Positions 25,593 to 34,697 are shown, counted from the first letter of the stretch. The stretch: DNA of 64,000 nt from an uncultured Eubacterium sp. (GCA_900551755.1 URXK01000008.1:11826-75825), one strand, 5' to 3'. Made by a program: numbers and translations. The notes: a model not told the origin generated them from the sequence alone.

Positions 25593-26534
25593 TTAGTTAT
25601 TACCTATAAATGAAAACACACCTTTCCAATATCTATCCTTATCAACAAGGGCAGAAACGCCGTGACCAGCATTTTTTATTATCATTAGTGCTTTTTTTGC
25701 TTTTGTTTTGTTATAAAGTCTATAAACCATTTTTACTGGCACAAAATTGTCACTATCACCGTGTATAAATAGTACAGGTATTTTAATATATTCCACTCTG
25801 TCAACAGGAGAGGCTAGTCGCAAATCATATTTAGCTTTTTTGATACAAGCAATATCCATTAAATTAACAAAAGGAAATCTAGGCAGTTTAAAGGTGTTTT
25901 TTAACTCATAAGCAATAATATTATCCGCATTGTCAAAGCTACAATCACTTATAACAGCCTTTACATTAGCTGGCAACCTTTCAGATGCAGTCATTAATAC
26001 TGTTGCACCACCCATACTTACGCCGTATAAATATATTTCACTTTCGCTATTACCTTTTATAATAAGATGAATAATGTTTATAATATCTCGGCTGTCAAGA
26101 CTGCCCATACCAATGTAGTCACCGCCACTTTTGCCGTGACCTCTTAAATCGGGTACAACTACATTATACCCTTTTTCATAGAATGTTTTTGTGGCATAAT
26201 CAAGAGTAGAACCCCAGCCACCATAGCCGTGAACCACCACAACCCATTTTTTGCTTTCATTTTTTTGAACATAGACTTTACAGTACAAAGGGGTGTCATT
26301 GCAACCTTTGACATAGCACTCTGTGCTTCTTGACTTATTTTTCCATTTAATACGCTTTTTTCTTTCATTTATATTATCCTCCCTCACTATTTTTTCTTCT
26401 TTAGATAAATCGGCACATTTAGCCAGAGCTTCTTTATTGCCTCCTGAAAATATTGTTTCAAACATTGCATTTACTTCGCTTATTAATTCAGCTACTACTA
26501 AGCCTATGCCGGTTAAAATTAAAAATTTTTTCAT
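25593..26534 (-). CDS. Membrane-anchored alpha/beta hydrolase
   Basis: This 313-residue protein has an N-terminal hydrophobic segment (KKFLILTGIGLVVAELISEV). The alpha/beta hydrolase core has oxyanion HGYGGWGSTLDYATK, nucleophile elbow YLYGVSMGGATVLM, acid HGDSDNFVPVKM and His in IKNAGHGVSAL. It resembles the BAAT/serine-aminopeptidase-like hydrolases; the substrate is unknown. The ATG at 26534 has AGGAGG upstream; longer frames to 26705 run into the rpsF promoter and are rejected. It stands alone, divergent from rpsF. Confidence 0.85.
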   Translation of the reverse strand: MKKFLILTGIGLVVAELISEVNAMFETIFSGGNKEALAKCADLSKEEKIVREDNINERKKRIKWKNKSRSTECYVKGCNDTPLYCKVYVQKNESKKWVVVVHGYGGWGSTLDYATKTFYEKGYNVVVPDLRGHGKSGGDYIGMGSLDSRDIINIIHLIIKGNSESEIYLYGVSMGGATVLMTASERLPANVKAVISDCSFDNADNIIAYELKNTFKLPRFPFVNLMDIACIKKAKYDLRLASPVDRVEYIKIPVLFIHGDSDNFVPVKMVYRLYNKTKAKKALMIIKNAGHGVSALVDKDRYWKGVFSFIGNN

Positions 26535-26601
26535 TTTAATTCCTCCTAAAATATTTTGTGCATATTTTGTTTTTATATTCAATAAAAAAATAAAAAAATC
26601 C

Positions 26602-26630
26602 TTGACTTGTCCTTTTGTGTGTGGTAAAAT
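26602..26630 (+). promoter_or_regulatory. rpsF-ssb-rpsR promoter
   Basis: TTGACT and TAAAAT are separated by 17 bases. The start would be about 26637. Confidence 0.75.
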
Positions 26631-26639
26631 AGTTTTTGT

Positions 26640-26681
26640 ATGGTATTGAGATACCATCCTTGCTCTTGCAATAAGGCAAGG
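26640..26681 (+). promoter_or_regulatory. Two-hairpin leader before rpsF
   Basis: ATGGTAT-TGAG-ATACCAT is followed directly by CCTTGC / GCAAGG. Many Firmicutes carry an S6:S18-binding leader here; this could be such an element, but I could not confirm its bulged CCG motif. Confidence 0.45.
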
Positions 26682-26711
26682 GCCAAAGACCAAAAGGAGG
26701 TGCAAATAAAG

Positions 26712-27002
26712 ATGAAGAAGTATGAACTTTGTGTAGTTTATTCCCCAGCTTTAGATGAAGAAGCATTAAATACAGCTAAGGAAGGCGTTAAGGCTCTTAT
26801 TGAGAGATTTGGCGGTACTGTAGAGAATGTTGATGATTGGGGTAAGAAGAGACTTGCTTACGAAATTCAGAAGGTAAACGAGGGTATTTACAACTTCGTT
26901 ACTTTCAGTGCTGAAACTTCAGCTCCAGCTGAAATCGAGGCTCGTATGCGTATTAATGAAAAGGTTCTTCGTTATTTAATCGTTGCTCAGGAAGAGGCTT
27001 AA
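26712..27002 (+). CDS. rpsF: Ribosomal protein bS6
   Basis: This 96-residue protein starts MKKYELCVVYSPALDEEAL and contains FGGTVENVDDWGKKRLAYEI and the end region INEKVLRYLIVAQE, all typical of S6. It pairs with S18 in the small subunit. The ATG at 26712 follows AGGAGGTG; an upstream in-frame start reaching into the leader is rejected. The order rpsF-ssb-rpsR is the conserved Firmicutes arrangement. Confidence 0.96.
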   Translation: MKKYELCVVYSPALDEEALNTAKEGVKALIERFGGTVENVDDWGKKRLAYEIQKVNEGIYNFVTFSAETSAPAEIEARMRINEKVLRYLIVAQEEA

Positions 27003-27020
27003 TCAAAGGAGGTCGCCTAT

Positions 27021-27476
27021 ATGAACAGAGTTATATTGTTAGGAAGATTGGCGAGAGATCCAGAGGTTAGATATACTCAGGCTGCTGAACCTTTAGCAGT
27101 TTGTAGATTTGCTGTAGCAGTTGATAGACCTTACTCTAGAAATAGACAGGATAACGAACCAACTGCAGATTTCATCAATTGTGTTTGCTTTGGCAAGCGT
27201 GGTGAAAATATTAATCAGTATTTCCGTAAAGGCAACAGAATTGCCGTACAGGGCAGATTACAGGTTAGCACTTATACTGACCAGCAGGGTAACAAGAGAT
27301 ATTCAACAGATGTAGTTGTTGAAGATTTTGAGTTTGTTGAGTCAAGAAATGAAAGAGCTAATTCAAGTGAGGGAGGATTTAATCCTGCTCCAGCACCACA
27401 GCCAAGTGTTGCTCCTGCTCCTAGTGCTGGTTTCAGTATTGATAGCGATGCTGAAGACGAAGATTTACCATTTTAA
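27021..27476 (+). CDS. ssb: Single-stranded DNA-binding protein
   Basis: This 151-residue protein has the OB fold (MNRVILLGRLARDPEVRYT, DFINCVCFGKRGENINQYF, GNRIAVQGRLQVSTYTDQQG). A Pro/Ala-rich linker ends in the acidic partner-binding tip DEDLPF. It coats single-stranded DNA and recruits repair and replication proteins. AAAGGAGG precedes the start. Confidence 0.97.
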   Translation: MNRVILLGRLARDPEVRYTQAAEPLAVCRFAVAVDRPYSRNRQDNEPTADFINCVCFGKRGENINQYFRKGNRIAVQGRLQVSTYTDQQGNKRYSTDVVVEDFEFVESRNERANSSEGGFNPAPAPQPSVAPAPSAGFSIDSDAEDEDLPF

Positions 27477-27515
27477 TTAATTTATTGAATTTTAAAGTAA
27501 GGAGGATTCTTAATC

Positions 27516-27746
27516 ATGATTAACAAGAAGCGTGGTAGAAGAAAGAAGAAGATTTGTGTTTTCTGTGCAGAAAAGGCAACTTCTATCGATTACAAGGATG
27601 TAGCAAAGTTAAGAAAGTTTGTTTCTGAAAGAGGTAAGATTTTACCTAGAAGAATCACTGGTAACTGTGCTAAGCATCAGAGATTATTAACTACTGCTGT
27701 TAAGAGAGCAAGACACATTGCACTTTTAGCTTATGTAGCAGAGTAA
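27516..27746 (+). CDS. rpsR: Ribosomal protein bS18 (zinc-type)
   Basis: This 76-residue protein has the S18 core [21 protein letters not shown] and [22 protein letters not shown]. It keeps Cys residues (CVFC and NCAKH) that make a C+ zinc-binding form. It is the last gene of its operon and ends at a strong terminator. Confidence 0.96.
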   Translation: MINKKRGRRKKKICVFCAEKATSIDYKDVAKLRKFVSERGKILPRRITGNCAKHQRLLTTAVKRARHIALLAYVAE

Positions 27747-27766
27747 TTTCTAATTATAGATTTTAC

Positions 27767-27799
27767 ACACCCTTAGGCGTAGCCTAGGGGTGTTTTTTT
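27767..27799 (+). terminator. rpsR operon terminator
   Basis: ACACCCTTAGGC pairs with GCCTAGGGGTGT over 12 positions with a three-base loop, then a run of seven T. Confidence 0.9.
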
Positions 27800-27870
27800 G
27801 ATATTTATTAAATTTAAGCATTAAAAATATTGTTATTTCATATAATTACCTATAAAAACAGGAGAGCAGT

Positions 27871-28488
27871 ATGAAAAAACTATTATTATTTTTAATGCTA
27901 TTTTTATTACCACTTACAGCTTGTCAAGGCTCTAAAAATCAGTATCCTACTATACAGGATAAGTTAATGGCAATGACCTCTTATCAAGCTGACTGTACAA
28001 TTATTTACATATCAAACAAAGGTCAAAGAGAGTACACTACAACTCAATTAGCCTCAAATGATGGTAGGTATAGAATAGAAACTAAACTACCAGACGAATA
28101 CAAAAACAATATAATTGTTTATGACGGCAAAATGGTTTGGCATTACAATCCTAACTTAAAGGACAACAAAATAAGTATAAATCCACCAGATAAAATGGCA
28201 AGGAGAGAAATAATTTTATTTTCTTTTATTGAAAATTATGTTAAAAGTAAGGATACAGATGTTACTACAGCTAAACTTGATGAAAGTTTATGTACTGTTT
28301 TAGAGGCAAAAATACCTGGAGATAACAGCTTTATGTCAACAGAAAAACTGTGGATAGACAATGAAACTAAAACTCCACAAAAACTTATTATATTTGACAA
28401 AGATAATAAGGAAAGAATAGTTGCAGAATTTAGCAATTTCGTATATAATTGTAATTTAAAGGATAAAGATTTTTCTATTCAACAATAA
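27871..28488 (+). CDS. GerS/LolA-like spore lipoprotein
   Basis: This 205-residue protein has a lipoprotein signal with lipobox LPLTACQG (Cys 18). The mature part is a LolA-like sheet protein (YQADCTIIYISNKGQREYTT, IIVYDGKMVWHYNPNL). It lies 15 bases before alr. In Clostridioides difficile the germination lipoprotein gene gerS precedes an alanine racemase, and in Bacillus the LolA-like ydcC precedes alr. On that synteny plus fold I infer a GerS-type role in spore cortex processing. Divergence is high, so the name is not certain. Confidence 0.65.
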   Translation: MKKLLLFLMLFLLPLTACQGSKNQYPTIQDKLMAMTSYQADCTIIYISNKGQREYTTTQLASNDGRYRIETKLPDEYKNNIIVYDGKMVWHYNPNLKDNKISINPPDKMARREIILFSFIENYVKSKDTDVTTAKLDESLCTVLEAKIPGDNSFMSTEKLWIDNETKTPQKLIIFDKDNKERIVAEFSNFVYNCNLKDKDFSIQQ

Positions 28489-28503
28489 AGGAGAATGATT
28501 TTT

Positions 28504-29661
28504 GTGTACGAATATCATAGACTATTGGCAGAAATAAATCTTGATGCCATAGGAAACAACATAAGAGAAATAAGAAAATTAATAAAAGAAAAAACTCAAC
28601 TTTTGGCAGTAGTTAAGGCTGACGCTTATGGTCACGGTGCAGAGGAAGTTGCTAAGGTCTGTCTTTACAATGGTGCAGACCAGCTTGCAGTTGCTACTTG
28701 TAATGAGGGTGTTCAAGTAAGACAATGGAGTATACAGGTGCCAGTGCTTATATTAGGCAATACTGTAGAAGGTCAGCTTGAAACTGTAATAAATAACAAT
28801 CTTACACAGGCTGTATTTAGATATGAAACTGCTAAAAAAATGTCAGATATGGCAGTTAAACTCAACAAGACAGCTTTAATACATATTAAAATAGATACAG
28901 GTATGAGCAGAATTGGCTTCCTCCCTAATGATGAGGCTCTTGATGAAATTGAAAAAATATTTGCTTTACCTAATTTAAAAGTAACAGGTGTGTTTACACA
29001 TTTTGCTACAGCTGATGAAAAGGACAAAACATTTACAATGGTTCAGTATAAACGATTTAGATTTATAACTGATGCTTTAAATGCAAAGGGTCATACTGAT
29101 TTTATAAGACATTGTGCCAATAGTGGTGCTATACTTGATATGCCTGAACTTCAGCTTGATATGGTTAGAGCTGGTATAATAATATATGGTATGTATCCAA
29201 GCACACAGGTTACACATCCTATTAATTTGATACCGGCTATGAGCCTTAAGTCACAGATAAGCTATGTTAAGTACCTTGAGGAAAATGTAAGTGTTGGCTA
29301 TGGCAGAACTTACTTTACTACTCAGAAAACTAAGGTTGCTACAATTCCTATTGGTTATGCTGATGGATATTCAAGAGCTTTTTCTAACAAGGCTAGAGTA
29401 ATTATAAATGGTCACTATGCTCCAATAATTGGTAATGTATGTATGGACCAAATGATGGTTGATGTAACTAATATTCCTGATGTTAAAGACGGTGACAGTG
29501 TCATTATAATGGGTAGTGACGGCAAAAATACAGTATCTGCTGAGGAACTTGCTAACATTGCTGGCACAATAAATTATGAAATTGTATGCGATGTAGGTAA
29601 GAGAGTTCCAAGAGTATATGTTAAAAATGGTGAAGTTATAAAGGAAAGTGTCGTAAAATAA
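28504..29661 (+). CDS. alr: Alanine racemase
   Basis: The PLP-lysine motif is LLAVVKADAYGHGAEEVAK near residue 38. The second-subunit Tyr region is VSVGYGRTYFTTQKTKVATI with PIGYADGYSRAFSNK. The protein is about 385 residues, normal length. It supplies D-alanine for peptidoglycan, and in spores it also controls alanine germinant. GTG at 28504 is preferred because AAAGGAG ends ten bases before it; the ATG at 28495 lies almost on that site. It sits between the GerS-like gene and mazF. Confidence 0.95.
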   Translation: MYEYHRLLAEINLDAIGNNIREIRKLIKEKTQLLAVVKADAYGHGAEEVAKVCLYNGADQLAVATCNEGVQVRQWSIQVPVLILGNTVEGQLETVINNNLTQAVFRYETAKKMSDMAVKLNKTALIHIKIDTGMSRIGFLPNDEALDEIEKIFALPNLKVTGVFTHFATADEKDKTFTMVQYKRFRFITDALNAKGHTDFIRHCANSGAILDMPELQLDMVRAGIIIYGMYPSTQVTHPINLIPAMSLKSQISYVKYLEENVSVGYGRTYFTTQKTKVATIPIGYADGYSRAFSNKARVIINGHYAPIIGNVCMDQMMVDVTNIPDVKDGDSVIIMGSDGKNTVSAEELANIAGTINYEIVCDVGKRVPRVYVKNGEVIKESVVK

Positions 29662-29779
29662 TTGAGCTTTCTTATAAATTAAATTTTAAGGGTGAAATTA
29701 TAAATACAGTTGTTTAAAACTAAATATATTGAGCATACTATCACATAAGAAGAAATTTTACCAAATAAGGTGTGATAAT

Positions 29780-30124
29780 ATGATTGTAAAAAGAGGAGAT
29801 ATTTTTTATGCTGACCTTAGTCCTGTTATAGGGTCTGAACAGGGAGGCATTAGACCAGTGCTTGTTATTCAAAACGATGTTGGCAATAGATATTCCCCAA
29901 CTGTAATATGTGCTGCAATTACTTCACAGATAAATAAGGCAAAGCTACCAACTCACATTGAGGTGGCTGCTGCTCGTTATTCATTGACTAAAGATTCTGT
30001 TATACTTCTTGAACAGTTGAGAACTATAGATAAAAGGCGTTTAAGAGAAAAAATAGGTTTTCTTGATGATGCAATGATGGATAAGGTAAATAAAGGACTT
30101 GTAATAAGTCTTGGTCTTCAGTAA
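29780..30124 (+). CDS. mazF: MazF/NdoA endoribonuclease toxin
   Basis: This 114-residue protein starts [20 protein letters not shown] and has [35 protein letters not shown] and [13 protein letters not shown], all conserved in MazF/EndoA. It cuts mRNA at short sequences. The ATG at 29780 follows AAGGTGT; upstream frame extension is unlikely. In Bacillus the antitoxin gene ndoAI lies between alr and ndoA. Here the 118-base gap holds no antitoxin-like frame, so the toxin appears solitary or its antitoxin is elsewhere. Confidence 0.93.
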   Translation: MIVKRGDIFYADLSPVIGSEQGGIRPVLVIQNDVGNRYSPTVICAAITSQINKAKLPTHIEVAAARYSLTKDSVILLEQLRTIDKRRLREKIGFLDDAMMDKVNKGLVISLGLQ

Positions 30125-30131
30125 ATTACAT

Positions 30132-30169
30132 AAGGGACTGCTTATAGTTGGCAGTCCCTTAATTTTTTT
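30132..30169. terminator. Bidirectional terminator between mazF and the MATE gene
   Basis: AAGGGACTGC pairs with GCAGTCCCTT and a T-run follows on the plus strand. The hairpin overlaps the end of the minus-strand MATE gene, so it mainly ends mazF transcription. Confidence 0.75.
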
Positions 30170-31482
30170 GATTTAAAGTAAAATAAAATTCCGATTATAT
30201 CAGCTAATGCCCAGCCAATAGGCACAGAAAGCCAAATGCCTGTAACACCAATAAATGAAATTGATGAAAGAAGATAAGCTAAAGCTACTCTTGTGCCGAG
30301 AGAAGCTATTGTTAATATAAGTGACATTGATGGTTTGTTGATAGCTCTGTAAAATCCATAAAGCAAAAATAAAATGCCTATACCTATGTAGCAAGCACCT
30401 TCTATTCTTAAATATTTAATACCTGCTTTTATTATTTCTATTTCTGTAGGTTCAATAAAAATTTCCATTAAAGGTTTTGCAAATATAAACACTAAACTAC
30501 TTATTATTAAACAAAATATACTTACTGTAATAAGGGCACTTTTTATACCTTTTTCAATTCTTTCTTTTTTGCCTGCTCCATAGTTTTGGGCAACATAGGT
30601 TGAAAAGGCATTTCCAAAGTCTTGAACAGGCATATAAGCAAAGGAGTCAATTTTTACAGCAGCTGCAAAGGCTGCCATAATAACAGTGCCAAAGCTATTA
30701 ACTAAGCCTTGAACCATTAATATACCAAAGTTCATTATTGATTGCTGTAAACTAGTTAGTACAGACAGATTAAAAATAGTGTACAGGTTATGTTTATTCC
30801 AGTGCATATCATTTTTATTTGGTCTTAACTGTGGAAATTTAATAATTGTGTATGCTGTTATTCCTATTCCAGAAATAAACTGTGAAAATACTGTCGCAAT
30901 AGCAGCTCCCTTTACACCCCAATGAAGTATTAACACACATACTAAATCCAGTATTACATTTAAAATTGCAGATAATGATAAAAATACAAGAGGGGTTATG
31001 GAATTGCCTATTGCTCTAAGTATGTTAGCAAAGTAATTATATAAAAATGTGGCTATAATTCCAATAAAAATAATATTTAGATAATCTTTTATTAAAGGCT
31101 GAATTTCAATAGGTATTTGCAAAAACCATAGTATAAAATCCATAAAAACATAAACCAATACATTTAATGCAACAGAAATAATACCAATTAAAATAAATGA
31201 CATAAAAATATTCTGACGCATTTTTGAATATTCTTTGCTTCCGTAATCCATAGAAATGCCTGCACTACAACCCATACATAAGCCTAAAATAATCGAAGTT
31301 AAAAATATCATTAGTGCATAAGAAGAACCTACAGCAGCTAATGCTTTTGAACCTAAAAATCTGCCAACAACCCAAGTGTCTGCTATGTTGTACATTTGTT
31401 GCAAAAGGTTGCCTAGCATAAGAGGTAGGGCAAAAAGTAATATGTTTATTGTTATTGACCCTTTTGTTAAATTTCTTTCCAT
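30142..31482 (-). CDS. MATE-family efflux transporter
   Basis: This 446-residue membrane protein has about 12 helices in two repeats. The typical start KGSITINILLFALPLMLGNLL is followed by YNIADTWVVGRFLGSKALAAVG and, in the second half, AAVKIDSFAYMPVQDFGNAFSTYVAQNYGAGKK. Such proteins export cationic drugs or metabolites using Na+ or H+ gradients. The substrate is unknown. It is a single minus-strand gene. Confidence 0.92.
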   Translation of the reverse strand: MERNLTKGSITINILLFALPLMLGNLLQQMYNIADTWVVGRFLGSKALAAVGSSYALMIFLTSIILGLCMGCSAGISMDYGSKEYSKMRQNIFMSFILIGIISVALNVLVYVFMDFILWFLQIPIEIQPLIKDYLNIIFIGIIATFLYNYFANILRAIGNSITPLVFLSLSAILNVILDLVCVLILHWGVKGAAIATVFSQFISGIGITAYTIIKFPQLRPNKNDMHWNKHNLYTIFNLSVLTSLQQSIMNFGILMVQGLVNSFGTVIMAAFAAAVKIDSFAYMPVQDFGNAFSTYVAQNYGAGKKERIEKGIKSALITVSIFCLIISSLVFIFAKPLMEIFIEPTEIEIIKAGIKYLRIEGACYIGIGILFLLYGFYRAINKPSMSLILTIASLGTRVALAYLLSSISFIGVTGIWLSVPIGWALADIIGILFYFKSKKLRDCQL

Positions 31483-31500
31483 TTTTTCTCATAATATATC

Positions 31501-31532
31501 AAAAAATCCACCTGTTATAAGGCAGATTTTTT
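31501..31532 (-). terminator. Terminator of the DUF975-like gene
   Basis: On the minus strand AAAAAATCTGCC pairs imperfectly with GGTGGATTTTTT. Confidence 0.5.
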
Positions 31533-31540
31533 GAGCTTTG

Positions 31541-32329
31541 TTATAATTTTTCTATAATTTCTCCATTAATTGTTTCGATACTGTTTTCATTTTTTATTTC
31601 TTCATAAAATCCGGCACTAACAGTCCACACATAAGGAAAAACATAAATTCCGGCTATGTAGAATGTAATTAAGATAAGTAATACCCAACCTATAAGTGTC
31701 ATATCTAGCTTAAAAAGCTCCCATTTATGTCCTTTCATCATTTTAAAACTTAATTTAATAGTATCAATTATGCCTAAGTCATTGTCGTATATTATATAAC
31801 AAGTCATTCTAAAGCTATATGATATGTATAATAATGCTATAAACATAAGAGTATATATTAACAAAAATACAATTAAAAAGATAGCTGAGTTATCCTCTGT
31901 AATAAAAAGAATTACAAACATCGGAATACAAAGGATAATCATAACAATAAAAGATAATAAGCCTTCAATTAATGTAATTAAAAATAACTTTAATCCTTTT
32001 TTAGAAAATCCGTTAAAAATATCTTTTATGCTATTTTGTTCTCCTCTATAAACCTTAAGGCAATACCAGATAAAACCATTCATTAAAAGTAAACTTATTA
32101 TTGATATTATAATTTGAAAAGCCGTATAGACATTAAGTCCAATATAATCCTCATTTCCTAAAAAATTAGACAACCCCAAAGCACATACCATATAAACTTC
32201 AAATATAATTAGCATTAGAAAATTAATAAGCCCAAATACAAGTGTGGCTAAATAAGGATTTGATGAGCTTTGTTTTAATTGCTTTTTTGCCTTTGCTTTG
32301 ATTTGTAATCGTCTTTCCTTCTGTGTCAT
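31541..32329 (-). CDS. DUF975-like integral membrane protein
   Basis: This 262-residue protein has a basic N-terminus and about five or six membrane helices. Between helices lies FRMTCYIIYDNDLGIIDTIKLSFKMMKGHKWELFKLDM, the pattern (I..SxxMMKGHKwelF) that marks DUF975 proteins. Its function is not known. I chose ATG at 32329, preceded by GGGAGGTG; the longer frame to 32368 has no site. It stands alone between the MATE gene and an acidic protein gene. Confidence 0.75.
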   Translation of the reverse strand: MTQKERRLQIKAKAKKQLKQSSSNPYLATLVFGLINFLMLIIFEVYMVCALGLSNFLGNEDYIGLNVYTAFQIIISIISLLLMNGFIWYCLKVYRGEQNSIKDIFNGFSKKGLKLFLITLIEGLLSFIVMIILCIPMFVILFITEDNSAIFLIVFLLIYTLMFIALLYISYSFRMTCYIIYDNDLGIIDTIKLSFKMMKGHKWELFKLDMTLIGWVLLILITFYIAGIYVFPYVWTVSAGFYEEIKNENSIETINGEIIEKL

Positions 32330-32389
32330 AAAAAAACACCTCCCTATCTTTATAATAATATTATACAATAATATACAGTTTATGACAAT

Positions 32390-32422
32390 AAAAAATCTGC
32401 TCTTACAGTTATAAGAGCAGAT
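32390..32422 (-). terminator. Terminator of the DUF1292-like gene
   Basis: On the minus strand ATCTGCTCTTA pairs with TAAGAGCAGAT, then six T. Confidence 0.8.
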
Positions 32423-32441
32423 AATTAATAATTATAAAAAA

Positions 32442-32846
32442 TTACTCGTTTTCGTCCTCGTCTTCATACTCGTAATCTTCGTCGTCTTCCTCGTCCCATT
32501 CTTCTTCGCTGTCAAGCATATCATCAATAGCTCCAACAACAACCTCGAATTCTTCGTCAGACTCAATATTGCTTAATTCAAAGCCGTCTTCATTTTCAGC
32601 TTCGGCATATTCATAAATGAAAGACTCCTCACCGTCTTCACTTACTAAGGCAATATACTGCTTGTTTGGATATTCCTCAACTTCAAAAACACCAATAACA
32701 ATACACTTAACTTCTGTATTGTCCTCAAGCATAAGTGTCATATACTGATGGTCGTGACCGCAACCACAATCATCACCGTGTTCGTGTGTATGCTCGTGGT
32801 CGTGTCCGCAGCCACAGCCACAAGTCTTGTTTTCCATATCTTCCAT
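32442..32846 (-). CDS. DUF1292-like protein with His/Cys-rich N-terminus
   Basis: This 134-residue soluble protein has three parts. The first 34 residues are metal-ligand rich (CGCGCGHDHEHTHEHGDDCG then CGHDH). A DUF1292-like middle follows (MTLMLEDNTEVKCIVIGVFEVEEYPNKQYIALVSED). The tail is almost wholly Asp/Glu. The middle domain is common in Firmicutes next to Holliday resolvase genes, but those are absent here. The N-terminus could bind Zn, Ni or Cu; that is inference. AAGGAGG precedes the start. Confidence 0.75.
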   Translation of the reverse strand: MEDMENKTCGCGCGHDHEHTHEHGDDCGCGHDHQYMTLMLEDNTEVKCIVIGVFEVEEYPNKQYIALVSEDGEESFIYEYAEAENEDGFELSNIESDEEFEVVVGAIDDMLDSEEEWDEEDDEDYEYEDEDENE

Positions 32847-32920
32847 TTCAAAGCCTCCTTATAATGTGATAAATTGATTATAACATCAAATACCATAAAT
32901 TACAATTAAATATTGTGTAA

Positions 32921-33184
32921 TTATTTGTTAATTTCATTGTCAGAATTATTGTTTAACTCTGCTTTAAATTTTTTTCTAGCCTTAGCTGTCATAGCTATGC
33001 CTATAGCTCCAGCAACTATAACGGCAAAAACAAAAAGGGCAATAAATAAAATAATTGTACCTATTGACATACCCATATAGTAAAGTTTAAAACCGTAAAG
33101 AACTACTATAAAAATAGCTATTAAGGCTGTAACTACTTGTATTACAAGCAAGTTTCTTGTTAATTTTTGTGTTTTGTTATCCAT
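32921..33184 (-). CDS. Small two-helix membrane protein
   Basis: This 87-residue protein has two membrane helices (VIQVVTALIAIFIVVLYGF and IGTIILFIALFVFAVIVAG) and a charged tail. GGAGGG precedes the ATG. I do not recognise a family. It lies 53 bases downstream of gpr on the same strand and may be co-transcribed with it. Confidence 0.65.
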   Translation of the reverse strand: MDNKTQKLTRNLLVIQVVTALIAIFIVVLYGFKLYYMGMSIGTIILFIALFVFAVIVAGAIGIAMTAKARKKFKAELNNNSDNEINK

Positions 33185-33237
33185 ATTATCCCTCCTGATT
33201 TATAATAACATATAGAGGGCGTTTTAGAAAGTGTTTT

Positions 33238-34206
33238 TTAAAACTTATATTTATTAATATCATTTATATTTATTCCAGGGTGGAGAGCTATATTTATGCT
33301 ATTGGCAATAATATTTACAATATTTTCAACTACAGCATCAACCTCCTTTGGAGTAACAAACATATTTTCTGTATAAGGGTCAAGGACATCTTTTATTAAG
33401 TTGTATTTTTCTTCTTCTGCTGTGTCTTTTAACATATTGTAAAAACTAGAGCCTTTTTTACTTTCTTTTAAAAGGGCATCAATAACCTTTTCTATAGTGT
33501 CATTAGCCATTGTGGCAGCATCAACTACTGTTGGCACTCCAATAGCAATAACTGGTACTCCTAAGCTATCTTTATTTAATGTTTTTCTTTTGTTGCCTAC
33601 ACCTGCACCAGGAGCTACACCTGTGTTTGATAGCTGAATGGTAGAATTTACCCTTGATACCTTTCTTGCCGCTAAAGCATCAATGGCAATAACTAGGTCT
33701 GGCTTAACTCTGTCTGTTACACCTTTTACAACTTCTACTGTTTCAATACCTGTCATACCCATTACACCAGGAGCAAGGGCTGCAACAGAGGCAACAGAGT
33801 TGTTAATATCATCTGGCACAGTGTCTTTTATATGCCTTGTTACAAGTATTTTATCAATAGCTTTTGGTCCAAGTGAGTCTGGTGTAATATGAAGGTTGCC
33901 AAGACCAATAACTAGTGTAGTGTTTAAATTTTTAGGACAAAGTTTTTTGATTTTTTTGCTTAATATTTCAATTAACTTTTCGTGAGCTTCAATGTCATTT
34001 TCTTTTATAAATTCGCTTTCAAGTGTTATATAAGTACCTATTGGTCTGCCCATTTGTTCAGCACCCTTTGCATTTGTGATTTCAACAACAGTAAGATAGG
34101 TGTTTTCTAGGTTACATTCTTCTTTTTTTACATCTATTCCATCAGGTGAATTGCATATATTTTCGGCTATTTCTAGTGCCAAATCTGTGTATGGTGAAAA
34201 TTTCAT
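33238..34206 (-). CDS. gpr: Germination protease GPR (A25)
   Basis: This 322-residue protein begins with a prodomain-like YTDLALEIAENI. It has the GPR core: RPIGTYITLES, VIGLGNLHITPDSLGPKAIDKI, LAPGVMGMTGIETVEV, DLVIAIDALAARKVSRVN and IGVPTVVDAATMANDT. GPR cuts small acid-soluble spore proteins at germination, so the organism is expected to form spores. It lies divergent from rpsT, a conserved neighbourhood in endospore formers. It is somewhat shorter than Bacillus GPR (about 370). Confidence 0.95.
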   Translation of the reverse strand: MKFSPYTDLALEIAENICNSPDGIDVKKEECNLENTYLTVVEITNAKGAEQMGRPIGTYITLESEFIKENDIEAHEKLIEILSKKIKKLCPKNLNTTLVIGLGNLHITPDSLGPKAIDKILVTRHIKDTVPDDINNSVASVAALAPGVMGMTGIETVEVVKGVTDRVKPDLVIAIDALAARKVSRVNSTIQLSNTGVAPGAGVGNKRKTLNKDSLGVPVIAIGVPTVVDAATMANDTIEKVIDALLKESKKGSSFYNMLKDTAEEEKYNLIKDVLDPYTENMFVTPKEVDAVVENIVNIIANSINIALHPGININDINKYKF

Positions 34207-34257
34207 TTTATCATCTCCTTTTTATTATATTTTTTATAAAAAATTGTAAAATATTCA

Positions 34258-34286
34258 TTGACAAAAAATATAAAATAATATATAAT
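34258..34286 (+). promoter_or_regulatory. rpsT promoter
   Basis: TTGACA and TATAAT with a 17-base spacer. The 120-base leader that follows has a hairpin TGCAG / CTGCA near 34307-34322; no known leader family is recognised. Confidence 0.8.
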
Positions 34287-34409
34287 AGTTCAAGTGTGAT
34301 TTGTTGGTGCAGTCGTTCTGCATCCTTTAAACCCCTCTAAGTTAAATTACACAATGTTAATGTTTATATTATAGATTATATTTGTTTTATTATTCGGGAG
34401 GAATACATT

Positions 34410-34673
34410 ATGGCTAACATTAAGTCTGCTAAGAAGAGAATTTTAGTTATCAACAAGAAGACATTAAGAAATAAGATGGTTGCATCTGCAACTAAGACTG
34501 CTATCAAGAAGGTAGTTGTTGCTGTAAACGCTGGTGATAAGGCTGTTGCTACAGATGCTTTAAAGGCTGCTACTAAGGCTATTGATATGGCTTGTACTAA
34601 GGGTATCCTTCACAAGAACAATGCTTCTAGAAAGAAGTCTAGACTTGCTAAGCTTGTAAACAAGATGGCTTAA
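34410..34673 (+). CDS. rpsT: Ribosomal protein bS20
   Basis: This 87-residue, Lys-rich helical protein starts [20 protein letters not shown] and has the S20 end segment [20 protein letters not shown]. It binds the 5' domain of 16S rRNA early in assembly. GGGAGG precedes the start. It is a single gene. Confidence 0.97.
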   Translation: MANIKSAKKRILVINKKTLRNKMVASATKTAIKKVVVAVNAGDKAVATDALKAATKAIDMACTKGILHKNNASRKKSRLAKLVNKMA

Positions 34674-34697
34674 TTTAAAAATATTTGAAATTTGTTA

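Noticed and set aside
26535..26705. N-terminal extension of the alpha/beta hydrolase
   Set aside because: It would run across the rpsF promoter and leader; the internal ATG at 26534 has AGGAGG.
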